Source of the DNA: Onthophagus taurus
Lineage: Eukaryota; Arthropoda; Insecta; Coleoptera; Scarabaeidae
Assembly (NCBI RefSeq): GCF_036711975.1
Contig: NC_091971.1
Coordinates: forward strand, 3,231,501-3,295,500
Direction of reading: 5' to 3'
DNA length: 64,000 nt
The first letter of the stretch is position 1; each line of letters begins with the position of its first letter. This document shows, piece by piece, positions 23,748-34,266 of this stretch. The translations under genes were made by a program, and so were the position numbers. The notes below the pieces were generated by a model. That model was not told the origin of the DNA and made no database searches. It worked only from the letters and a program-made list of their open reading frames with translations.

Positions 23748-24518
23748 ATGGACGGAATTATAAAAGTCTGCCGGGCGATGGGGTGGTGTTGGTGTTGGCC
23801 CCAAAAGAGATTAGAAGACGGATACGATCTGGACCATTTTTTGAATCTAAGATTACCTATTTTTTGGGTGATGGGTCCACCTGGATGCGGAAAAACGACC
23901 GTTGCCACCCTCCTTTCGCGATGTAGTGACTTTAAATTAGTAAAAATATCACATATGATTAAAGAAGAGGTCGAATCTGGAGATAAATGGCGCGCAAAAA
24001 CGATTATGAGCTTCACCCAAGGATTTAGAAGATTATGTCCAAACGAAATAGTACTCAATTTACTAAAAGAAGTTTTTTACACAACATGCAACGATTCCGT
24101 CGGATACATCCTCGATGGTTTTCCCATTGATTTGGACCAAGCTAAACAATTTGAATTCGAAATCACTAAAGTATTTATGATCATTTATCCAACTTTATCT
24201 TTAAATTCGTTCGTGATGCGATATCGCCCTCAAATGACCGAAGCGGAACTCGAAGAAGCTAAAGAGAAACATATTGAGCGCAGCAAATTGTGTCAAAACG
24301 TGTATAGGCATTACGAACAAAAAACTTTAAAGTGTAACTCTTTACATCCGATTGATTCTATTTTAAACGAACTCGTTTTAGATTTAGATCGATACTTTGG
24401 ATATAAATTTAGATTTATTTCTGATACGACTAAGACATCAAACACGCGAAATGTTCACTATGAAATGCGATGTTCAGCGTCGTCGTCTCCTCTCGCCCAA
24501 TGTAACATTCGTGAATAA
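23748..24518 (+). CDS. Adenylate-kinase-like protein, probably catalytically impaired
   Basis: A 256-residue single-exon frame. Adenylate kinases transfer phosphate between ATP and AMP in a P-loop fold. The Walker A loop is GPPGCGKTT (residues 43-51), an NMP-binding-like segment is KISHMIKEEVESG (66-78), and the family signature region is GYILDGFPIDLDQAKQFE (119-136). Active adenylate kinases have Arg after DGFP/DGYP; here it is Ile127. The Arg usual in the NMP segment (DLLR) is Lys, and the LID (about 155-185) lacks the usual Arg/Gly pattern. I infer a degenerate or regulatory member rather than an active kinase. The N-terminal 35 residues match no domain I know. The start is the first ATG in frame; an AATAAA follows about 80 bp after the stop. 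The fold assignment is firm, the activity is uncertain. Confidence 0.8.
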   Translation: MDGIIKVCRAMGWCWCWPQKRLEDGYDLDHFLNLRLPIFWVMGPPGCGKTTVATLLSRCSDFKLVKISHMIKEEVESGDKWRAKTIMSFTQGFRRLCPNEIVLNLLKEVFYTTCNDSVGYILDGFPIDLDQAKQFEFEITKVFMIIYPTLSLNSFVMRYRPQMTEAELEEAKEKHIERSKLCQNVYRHYEQKTLKCNSLHPIDSILNELVLDLDRYFGYKFRFISDTTKTSNTRNVHYEMRCSASSSPLAQCNIRE

Positions 24519-24599
24519 GAATATGTATTGAAATTTGTTATTTTATAATTTTAATCTTGTAATAAGTTATTTAAGTATAAAATATATCGAAATTTTAAG

Positions 24600-24605
24600 A
24601 ATAAA
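24600..24605 (+). terminator. Polyadenylation signal AATAAA for the adenylate-kinase-like gene
   Basis: AATAAA lies 82 bp after the stop codon of the adenylate-kinase-like frame. Confidence 0.5.
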
Positions 24606-26226
24606 AATTTCACTCTTTTAATTAGAGTTAGTTCTATAACTGTAATATAGTTTTATTAAGAGTATGGTAAAGTCTCTGGGGAAGAATTCAATATGGTTAA
24701 AAAATAAACAGTTTTTTTTTTGTTGGTTTCAAATTCATAATAAATGTTAGCGGGGTAAATGTCAGTGGGGCGGTTGTTGCCCCTCAGGCGACGATAGCGG
24801 GGAGAAAGTGCAACGCTTTCCCTTGTTCGAGAAATTCAACCCGAGGAAAGTGCACGATACGAGTTTTCGCTAAACATAAAACCGTCGTTGGTTCGTTCGA
24901 CCCTCTTATAGCTCCATCTTTCTCGCGCGCTTCAAGCTCCACCGAATTAAGCTTGACTGAGTGAATCTCTCGATAAACGACCATTAAAATTTCATTTTTC
25001 GTTCTCTCCCTTTTGCCGGGATAGTGTTTCATCAATCTCCTCGTTCTTAAATGGCTTTAACAAAATTGGGAAATTTTTTAACTTTAAATAACGATTTAAT
25101 TTTAATTTTAATCTCCAAATACTCAAAATACTGAGAGCTAATCAAAATAAAATTTTCAATTTGAATGAATTGGTTGTGTGAGGTTTTCAAAAGAGAAAGT
25201 GCTGAGTCCCGAAACTGACGACACCGTCCCAGTTGGTCCTGTTAACCCAATAGCAATCCTGAAACGCGCGTCCTGCTCCGGTACTAAAACACAGTCATAA
25301 AAACACGCAAACCAATTTAGCCGGGTACAGTCTGTTGCCAGCTTTGAGGGGGCGGCCGCCCCTTCACCTGCTGCAACTTGGCCCTTCGCCCCCGTTTCCC
25401 CCGGACAGATTGGCCGATTTAATTTCGGAGAAGCTCCGCTCGTCAATCTTACCGTATACTCTCGCTTTCTGCGGTGGCTCGTATCCGTGTACAGTTGGAC
25501 TACTGTTTGGAAGTTTGGGGAGGCGGCAGTCGAACAGGGCTGGATCTGCTCATTAACGAAATGAAACCTCCCTCGGCAGACCACTTGAGCTGAACGGTCG
25601 AAATACACTGTGCCGAACTGTTTGGGGGAGCGGATGAGAAAGAAGTACTAGAGGATTCTCTCAGCTGGACTGGTCCTAATTGGTAGACAATAATATTAAA
25701 CCGGCAGAGAATGAACGGATTTCTACGAGATCGTATCCTATTTTCTCCTATATGTTTATAACTTTTATTAATTTATTATTAACATACAAACTTTTCTGAT
25801 TAAAATTGCTTTTTATGTGTGGATATAGAGAAAGACTTTTTTTGGCGATCGGCCATAATAATGCTTTTATGTTTCTTTATTAGAACCACTTATAATAGAA
25901 ATATATTTCAAAAAAGCTTTCACATCCTGTTCATCCCTCTATTGAGTAGTAGCCAAAATAACGATTCATTCTCAAAGTTACTGCGTTATAGATTTCAACA
26001 TGAAGCCTTTAAAAGTTATAAATAATGCCATAACGTATAAGATGGCGCTATAAATTTGCAAATTTGATTTCCATATTTCTAAAATGTTTCTAACAAATGG
26101 AACTAGAACTCCTCCTTTCCATCACCCTTCAATAATTGTTCCTGAATCAATATCAACTTCTTCATCGCAACTTTTTTCCTAGTAATTGTTGGAACTTACA
26201 AAGCAAATGAGACGTGAATAATTTTA
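24606..26226. other. Non-coding stretch
   Basis: No supported gene. A GC-richer patch at 25190-25620 yields open frames on both strands without family resemblance. Nothing else recognised. Confidence 0.4.
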
Positions 26227-26311
26227 TTGATTGTATTTACATCACTTAATATGGGTTTTGCAAAAATTCGAAATCTACTCACTTGCTTGGGCTTCGCAAT
26301 ACAATGCACCA

Positions 26312-27080
26312 TTGTGGTCTTGTGTCCTATTTTTGCTGGAATTTGCTTGCTGATGGATATTAACCATTGGATGCAGCTCCACCTACAAATTGAGCTATCT
26401 CATGAAACTGAGGTTCATTGACAATGAAAGTTGCTCTGAAGTATCGAAAAGCTGGAAAGATTTCGATCTTGATGATGTTCGCCACAATAATTATAAGGTT
26501 CAACTTTTCAACTGAAGAAGTCAGTGATGGCAAGGCCTGACCACTTGTTGATATTTGATAAAAAAACATAAAAAATTAACTACCAACCTGAGAGATGCTG
26601 GCAAACGATTTGCGATTCAGACTCTCAAGACGGCTAAACTCGAACAATTCTAGTTCTAGGTCTAGTGTTAGCTCTAGGAACAGTACTGGTATAAAACTAC
26701 TACTAACACTATACTTAGAACTAGAATCATTCGGGTTTAGCCGCACGTCTCTTAAGACGGCTAAACCTGAATGATTCTAGTTCTAGGTGTAGTGCTAGTT
26801 CTAGATATTTTTAGACTACAAAAGAACAAATCAACAAATATTTTTGCCAAAACCTCAACACAACAAAAAAAATCGTTTCAAAAATAAAATACAAACCGAT
26901 TTCTTCTTGTAGACTTACAGTCTTGTAGCACACCTTAGTAAAATATTCTCTTTTAATTCTTGTCCTATTTTTGCTGGGATTTGCTTGATTATTTACATTG
27001 ACCATTGGATGCAGCTCCACCTACAAATTGCGCTATCTCATGAAACTGAGGTTCATTGACAATGAAAGTTGCTCTTAAGT
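26312..27080. repeat. Duplicated ~120-bp block beside the asparagine synthetase 3' end
   Basis: The segments 26325-26440 and 26960-27078 are near-identical over stretches such as GATGCAGCTCCACCTACAAA and CATGAAACTGAGGTTCATTG. On the minus strand both read the same short peptide containing NEPQFHEIAQFVGGAA, which I do not recognise. Between them lie a small hairpin-family fragment (26627-26805) and a block (26812-26950) found again at 37468-37610. Probably parts of one dispersed, decayed element. Confidence 0.6.
26627..26805. repeat. Fragment of the TTTAGCCG hairpin repeat family
   Basis: Contains GGTTTAGCCG and CGGCTAAACC separated by CACGTCTCTTAAGA, flanked by inverted runs of the TCTAGTTCTAGGTCTAGTG type. 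This is the motif that builds the larger foldback arrays at 36.2-37.35 kb and 46.6-47.8 kb. Confidence 0.75.
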
Positions 27081-27201
27081 ATACAAAGGCACAATAATCA
27101 TACAGTTTCAACTTTGCGACTGAAGAAGCATATAGAGATATTTGAAAAAAAAAACATAAAAAATCAACTACCAACATGGGAGATATTTCATATTAATGAA
27201 T

Positions 27202-27207
27202 TTTATT
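27202..27207 (-). terminator. Polyadenylation signal AATAAA of asparagine synthetase
   Basis: The minus strand reads AATAAA about 42 bp after the stop codon of asparagine synthetase. Confidence 0.55.
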
Positions 27208-27248
27208 CATAATACATATACAATAATTACAAAATATATACCATGGAA

Positions 27249-30200
27249 TTATTTTTTAACATTAGTTTGAGTATCAGCATTATAATGTTTAATAAATCGA
27301 GCTGAAGGATCTGAAACTTCAATCCATCTGGGCATCCAAAAGAACGGAATAAATTTCTCCGCTAATTTCGGAAAACTTTTCTCAAAAACTTCTCGATAAT
27401 ATAAAGCCTCTTTAGTTTTTGGTGTACAATGTGAATATTTTTTCGATACTTCTTCCGCATTGAATTCCCCAACCATTCGTTTATCAACAATTTCTTGTAA
27501 GATTTGAAACAAAGTTTTAGTTCTAGATGTAACTCCATCACTGTGCATGAATTAAAATATAAGTTAAATTAAAATTTGGTATTAATAAAGTTAAGATTAA
27601 CATTACCTAAATGCTTCTTTATGTCTCCAAAGAACATGTTTTGGTAATAACTCAGTTGAGTCAAAAGCAGATCTAATTAAAAACTTTTCGACCCCATCTC
27701 TTGGTCTGATCAACTCTTTAGGTAAATTGAGATAATAATGGACAAATTGTTGGTCTAAAAATGGAACTCTCAACTCCAAACTATGTCCCGCCATAGTCCT
27801 ATCAGCTCTTAATCCATCAAAAAGATAAATTTCGTTCAAAAGACGTTTACTATCTTCTAAAGCTGCTTTATCTGATGGGGCGTCTCTAAAATAAATATAT
27901 CCTTGGGCCACTTCATCAGCTCCTTCGCCACTAAATACAACAGTGGTGTCTGTATTTTCTTTGATGTATTTCGCGATCAAATACATCGGTATTGAAGCTC
28001 TGATTGTTGTGATATCTGGTGTTTCTAAAGTATAAATAACTTCGTCTAGAACTTTTGCAACATCTTCTTCTGTAAAAATTATTTCATGATGCTCAGTTCC
28101 TATGTGTTCAGCAACTTGGCGAGCTGCTAAAATATCGGGGCTATCTCCCATCCCTATAGAAAAAGATTGAACTTTGTATGGAATGTTTTCTTCTTTAGCT
28201 AATTTTACTAATAAAGATGCAACTAAAGATGAATCTAATCCGCCCGATAAAAGACAACCAATTCTTCTATCAGACATAAGACGCTTTTTAACTCCCATTG
28301 TAAAAATCTTTCTTATATTCTCCAATACATCACTCGAAGATAATTCGTTATATGGCACAAACGGTTTAAAAGCTGGTTTATTCCCTGCTTTGTGAAAAAC
28401 ACCTTTATTAAGCAACTTCACTTTCCCATCATCAAGAATACTGTATTCTTCGAACGTTCCCGGTTCGAAAGGTTCAACGATTCTTCCTTCTCCATTTAAT
28501 TGATCACTAATCGGAATTAATCCTTTCGCCTCGGAACAAATTCCAAGAATTCCGCTTTCGGTGGTTAATTTAAACAACGGTCTAACTCCATAAGGATCTC
28601 TAGCAAGACATAATTTTCGATTTTCTATATCAACTATACAAAATGCAAATACTCCGTCGAGGTTCTTAACGCAACCTTCAGCTCCGAATTTTTTGTACAT
28701 ATGCAAAATACACTCAACGTCACTGAAAGTTTCGTAATTGAACTGAAATTCTTCTTTCAGCTAGAAATATAATAACGAGTTATATTAACCTTTCAGTACA
28801 CGCGTACGGACTGTCAGTCCGCAAAATTTAAACTTTTAATTTGACAGTTACGCCATCTATTGTTAGGTAGGCAAGTCTCTTTTTAAATTGTTTATATTTC
28901 CCCTGACGAGCTTCTAGCTGCATGCAAATAAAAATATTTGATGCGCAATAGCGTGTGCATTTGATAGTAATAAATAGTAAATAAACGGTTAAATCTGTTA
29001 TTTTACCATAAGTAGTTAGTAATAGTGCTAATTGTGGAGTATTGTCTGCCTAAAACAGGTAAATAAAAGTACGATTTAATTAAATTGTTTCCTCGAATGT
29101 GACGTTTAATTTTCAGAATGTGTTCTGATGAAAATGAACAATTGCAACTAGAAACGTTTTTAGAAAATGTTACATTAGCTGATAAAACAATTGAACCAGA
29201 GTATGAGGACGACAAAGACAATGATGAAGTAGATCATTTGGAAGATCGAACGGACTGTTCAGACAGTGAACAAGACATCTCAGATACTGAGGAGCATGTG
29301 TATAAGTCGCCGACTTCAGACGTTTCCTTTTATTTATGTAAAGACGGATTTACAAAATGGAAAAAAAACTTACCACCGAAACATGAAAGAACAATATCTG
29401 AAAACTTAGTCAAACATTTTCCTAGCCCTACAACCGCCACTAAAAATCTAAAAATTGAAATAGATATTTGGAGATATTTTTTCAATGAAGGTATGATGAA
29501 GATAATTGTTGATTGCACAAATCAATACATAGGTCGTACCAAATCAAATTTTGCGCGTGAAAGGGATGCTGACTATACAAATATTTATGAAATTGAGGCG
29601 TTGTTAGGCTTGATATACATGGCTGGAGTTTTGAAAGGAAGTAGGTTGAATGCTAGAGAATTATTCAGCACTCAGGGATACGGAATGGAAATATTTCGCC
29701 TGACAATGTCGATAAATAGGTTTTTGTTTCTTTTGCGTACTCTCCGCTTCGACAATACTGAAACACGTGAGCAACGAAAAGAAATTGATAGATTAGCACC
29801 AATTCGAGTTATTTTTGACAATTTTATCGTAAACTGTAGAAGTGCTTACAGCCCTTTTCATTATGTAACCATAGATGAAATGTTGGAAGGGTTTCGAGGA
29901 CGCCGTGCGTTCAAATAGTATATACCTAGTAAGCCAAATAAGTATGGCATCAAAATTTACGCATTAGTGGACGCTAAATGCTATTTTACATGCAATTTAG
30001 AAGTGTACGTTGGTAAGCAACCAAATGGACCTTATGCTGTTAACAACTCTGCTAGCGCTGTTGTACAAAGATTGTGCGAACCAATAAAAGAATCTGGTAG
30101 AAATGTTACTACCGATAATTGGTTCACTAGTTTAGAATTATTGGAGGCATTAAATCAAAATAAACTCACGTTGTTGGCAACAATACGTAAAAATAGGAAA

Positions 30201-32392
30201 GGGTTGCCAAAAGAATTTACCCAACCACCGAAATCTAGACCTGTAATGTCCAGACTGTTCGGATTTCGCGAAAATGCTACTTTAGTATCATACAAACCAA
30301 AAAAAAATAAAAATGTTTTACTAATTTCAAGTGGACATCATGACGACAGCATTGCAGAAAAATCTCATAAACCAAATATGATCCTCGATTATAATAACAC
30401 TAAAGGCGGTGTTGATACTGTCCATAAATTGTGCGCATCTTACAATTGTGCAAGAAATACACGAAAATTGCCAATGGTGGTTTTTTATGCAACATTAAAT
30501 ATTGCTGGAATTAATAGTATGGTTATCTATAAATTTAACAATCCAACAGTAACCCAACCGAGAAGAAAATTTCTACAACATTTATCAATGGCGCTAATTG
30601 ATGGTCATCTTCGACAGCGAGCTCAGCTGCATTGTCATCCGAAGCAAATGTCATCCAGAATTAGAGAAATTGTAGGATATGAGGAGCCATTACAAGGAGC
30701 TGCACCACCACCGAACGACGAAGATATTCCAAAGCGAGGTCGTTGTGCATATTGCGACAAAAGAAAAAACCGCCCAACTAGATATCACTGTAAGAATTGC
30801 AAAACATTTATGTGCTTGGCTCATTGCACGGTTGTTTGTACAGAATGTTACAATAAAGATGAAATTATGTAAATATATTTTGATTTGAAAGTAAAAAAAG
30901 AATTTTATTTAAATTTTTAATTAGCGCCATCTTCCAACTGGTGGCCACTACTACTATTTGATTGCGGTCTCATAGTCCGGCGCGTGTAGTCTTGTGTATA
31001 TTAAAAGGCGCGTGTACTGGAAGGTTAAAAGAGGTCTATGAGAAGGTTGGTGAGTGAACTCACTCTTTTACAGTTGTAAAGTTCTCCATTACAACATAGT
31101 AAAGATTGTGGGTATTGATGTAATTTCATCGGTTGCATACCGTATGTACAATCTACGATTGTTAATCTATGGAATCCTATGTAACAATTCTAAAAATTAA
31201 AAAATTAAATTAAAAGTGTGTGTTGTAGGTTGGGTTGCCTAAGTTAGAAATAGATATAAATATGTAGAGTATGTGAATATTGATGCAATTTTATGGGTTG
31301 CATGCCATATATACAACCTACGATTAACGTTAATATCTAGATAATTAATCCATAGATAATCTATGGAATTCTATGTAACAATTAATTCTAAAAATTAAAT
31401 TAAAAGTGTGTGTTGTTGGTTGGGTTGCCTAAGTTAGAAATTGATATAAATATATAGATTATGTGGATATTGATGTAATTTCATGGGTTATATGCCATAT
31501 GTACAATCTACGATTGTTAATTTATGGAATCCTATGTAACAATTCTAAAAATTAAAAAATTAAATTAAAATTGTGTGTTGTAGGTTGGGTTGCCTAAGTT
31601 AGAAATAGATATAAATATGTAGATTATGTGAATATTGATGTAATTTTATGGGTTGCATGCCATATGTACAATCTACATATTAATAATCTAGTCTGATTGA
31701 TAATCTATGGAATTCTATGTAACAATTCTAAAAATTAAAGTAAAAGTGTGTGTTGTAGGTTGGGTTGCCTAAGTTAGAAATAGATATAAATATGTAGATT
31801 ATGTGAATATTGATGTAATTTCATGGTTTGAATGCCATAAGTACAATCTACGATTGTTAATCTATGGAATTCTATGTAACAATTCTAAAAATTAAAAAAT
31901 TAAATTAAAAGTGTGTGTTGGGTTGCCTATGTTAGAAATAGAGTAATATTAATTATTAATAGAATAAGTTAGAATATAAAAATATAGATTAAGACATACT
32001 TGTAGAAATGTGAGTGTGACCAGAGTTTTAAATATAAAAATAGAACAGTAAATAAATATAATACAGTGTGTAAATATGAATTTTAGCAGGAAGTGCATTA
32101 GGTTTATCAAGTTGTTTTAAATAAAAATTATCATGTTTTGTATTTTTTTTGTGATCATGTTTGGATGAAGTACAAAGAGTATTAGATAACATTTTAATAA
32201 TTTTTCCGTTCGTTATTTTATGATTTACAAATTTAATTTAAAGTTATTCATTTAAATGATTCCTACCTTCAAGTTATCATCATATTCAATTCTCCAAGCA
32301 TCTGGACCTCGATGTTTAATTTTTGGAAAAGAAGTTCCACAATGATTTAAAGCTGAATCACAAACTCCAAATAAAGCCCAAATACCACACAT
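27249..32392 (-). CDS. AsnS: Asparagine synthetase (glutamine-hydrolysing), four coding exons
   Basis: Makes asparagine from aspartate, ATP and glutamine in the cytosol. Coding exons in order are 32267-32392, 31064-31189, 27607-28760 and 27249-27540; all junctions are GT-AG and in frame, giving about 566 residues, close to the ~561 of animal enzymes. Exon 1 starts MCGIWALFG, so the catalytic Cys follows the initiator Met. Exon 2 carries GFHRL, YGMQP and NGELYN of the class-II glutaminase domain. Exon 3 carries the end of that domain (NLDGVFAF, ARDPYGVRPLF) and the ATP-pyrophosphatase loop LLSGGLDSS. Exon 4 has SDGVTS and the C-terminal tail. Intron 1 holds four decayed copies of exon 2's 5' part; intron 2 holds a piggyBac element. 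The frame is intact, so the gene is probably functional. Confidence 0.93.
28789..31024 (+). mobile_element. piggyBac-like transposon in asparagine synthetase intron 2
   Basis: The terminal inverted repeats CCTTTCAGTACACGCG (from 28789) and the inverse of CCTTCCAGTACACGCG (ending 31024) differ at one base and are flanked by TTAA on both sides (28785-28788 and 31025-31028). At 2.2 kb it is full length for the family and carries one transposase frame (29118-30872) with a single premature stop. It lies antisense to asparagine synthetase, 24 bp upstream of exon 3 and 35 bp downstream of exon 2. Confidence 0.93.
29118..30872 (+). pseudogene. piggyBac-like transposase with one in-frame TAG
   Basis: A 584-codon frame interrupted only by TAG at 29916-29918 (codon 267); reading continues in the same frame on both sides. 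The acidic N-terminus precedes the DDE_Tnp_1_7 domain. Catalytic Asp candidates are D253 (TIDEMLEGFRGR), D333 (TTDNWFTS) and D433 (NTKGGVD). The Asp common three residues after the last one (GVDTLD in relatives) is His here. The C-terminal Cys-rich domain (CAYCDKRKNRP, then CKNCKTFMC and CTVVCTEC) is intact. The enzyme excises at and integrates into TTAA. One nonsense change plus near-perfect TIRs implies a young copy, disabled unless the stop is read through or is a sequencing error. Confidence 0.9.
31109..31945 (-). repeat. Five-copy tandem array derived from asparagine synthetase exon 2 and its upstream intron
   Basis: Unit starts, taken at the TATTGATG block, are 31113, 31278, 31468, 31633 and 31808, giving 165-190 bp per unit. 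The first unit contains the 5' two thirds of the true coding exon 2 plus its acceptor; the other four are copies of that segment. In the gene's sense strand each copy keeps the acceptor (TTTTTAG followed by AATTGTTACATAG; AG at 31190-31191, 31388-31389, 31545-31546, 31728-31729 and 31885-31886). Copy 3 has a stop where the exon reads GMQ; copies 2 and 4 have insertions with stops; copy 5 is still open through this region. None has the exon's 3' part or donor. Confidence 0.9.
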
Positions 32393-32640
32393 TTTTAATA
32401 GAGCAATTTAATACGTCCTTAATTGATCTAAAATAGAAGCGACGTTATATTATTCAATTAAACTTATTTAAGTGCATTTAAATTTATAAATAGGATTATG
32501 AGAATATGTTGAAATCAAAATGAATGAAATATTTTAAATATTAAATAAACTTACTTTGTTTATTTACTTTTCGTATCAATATGGAGAGGCTTAAAAACGT
32601 TGTAACACTTCAACTGTAGATAAACGTCTGAAGTAAAGCA
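32393..32640 (-). promoter_or_regulatory. Asparagine synthetase 5' untranslated exon and probable promoter side
   Basis: In the minus sense a donor-like site AAA|GTAAGT (exon end 32555) and an acceptor CTATTTTAG (next exon starts 32427) would join a short non-coding leader to the ATG exon. A TTCAGACG initiator-like sequence sits near 32636. No TATA box was seen. Splice signals are good but the transcription start is a guess. Confidence 0.35.
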
Positions 32641-33550
32641 TGCACGTTGGTTTACAAAGTAATTGGATATGATGCAACACTTGGCACGAATTACTTCTAT
32701 GTAGTAAAATGCTTATGTGTATTTCAACCATTAAGATAACATCCAAATTATTAAGATTGTTTTAAAACAATTTTTTTTATTGAATTAATCTTGTTCACTT
32801 TTTCCACGACTATTTAAACCATTTCTGGTAATGTAACGTGCAAGAATGTTTAGTTGATAACAAATACAATAAGGTATTAAAACTTTACTGTTTATGAACT
32901 GATAAAGCACGTCAGAACTGCTTTTCCCAACTTTATTGCAAATTATAGTTTCCAATTCGCATTGAATTTTCAGCACTTAAATGGGTTGCCTATATGAAAG
33001 TTGAAAGAAACGTCACTCTGACGTAAATATTAAAAAATGTATAATTTTGATGATTAAAAAGTCAAAACTTGTTTAATGACAGAGATGGAATCATATTTTT
33101 TGGAGTTATACTAAAAAGGGATGCAGAATTCAATAAATAGTTCCCTCTGTGTGAACAAAAAAACATATATTTGTTTTATTCAAGAATAATATAACACCAA
33201 AACTTTTCTTACAAATAAATTAAGTATCAGGTAATCTATTTGGTAATCAATCTTAGGACGTTTCAATAACAACAATGGGACAATTCCACTCCTGTATGAT
33301 AAATTTTAAACCTTGCAGAGAATATCAAGAAATAAGTTGGAAAACTTATATGTATATAAGTCAGAACATTATATCTTCTAAATTGGGTTACCTTTTAAAA
33401 CCTTCATCTACAATAATTAATAGCTTATTTTTATTTGCAATGGTAACAACAGGTTAAGCGATTTAGTACCTTTCTTTTAATTATTTGATGATGTTCTAAT
33501 TGTTCTAGTTACTTTTTGGGTTGATGAAATTAATTAAATGTTATATTTGA
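32641..33550. other. Non-coding stretch upstream of asparagine synthetase
   Basis: AT-rich, with no supported gene; probably includes the asparagine synthetase upstream region. No recognisable regulatory element could be defended. Confidence 0.4.
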
Positions 33551-34266
33551 TTTACAACAACTCATTTCTGCACCACATCTAACCTAAAATATATTTCCTA
33601 ACCTTATTCATCTATTAACACTGGAAACAAATTAACCAACCTCATAGATTCTTCTTTTCTTTCTTATTTCTTGTTCTTCACCTTTGAATTTATTTCTTTT
33701 TTCTACTTTAACTTCTTTCTTCATTTTAATTTACAATAATCCATCTCTACATCACATCTAACCTAAAATATATTTCCTAACCTTATTCATCTACTAAACT
33801 TAAAACAAATTAGCCAACCTCATAGATATTTCTTTTCTTTCTTATTTCTTGTTCTTCACCTTTGAATTGATTTCTCTTTTTCCTACTTTAACTTCTTTCT
33901 TCATTTTAATTTACAATAATCCATCTCTACATCACATCTAACCTAAAATATATTTCCTAACCTTATTCATCCACTAAATTTAAAACAAATTAGCCAACCT
34001 CATAGATATTTCTTTTCTTTCTTATTTCTTGTTCTTCACCTTTGAATTTATTTCTTTTTTCCTACTTTAACTTCTTTCTTCATTTTAATTTACAATAATC
34101 CATCTCTGCACCACATCTAACCTAAAATATATTTCCTAACCTTATTCATCAACTAAAACTTGAAACAAATTAACCAACCTCATAGATTCTTCTTTTCTTT
34201 CTTATTTCTTGTTCTTCACTTTTGAATTTCTTTCTTTTTTCTTACATTAACTTCTTTCTTCATTTT
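33551..34266. repeat. 180-bp tandem repeat, four copies
   Basis: Units beginning near 33551, 33731, 33911 and 34090 share CACATCTAACCTAAAATATA, CAACCTCATAGAT and the pyrimidine-rich TTTCTTATTTCTTGTTCTTC. Period 179-180 bp; the two central copies are most alike. No reading frame. Confidence 0.85.
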
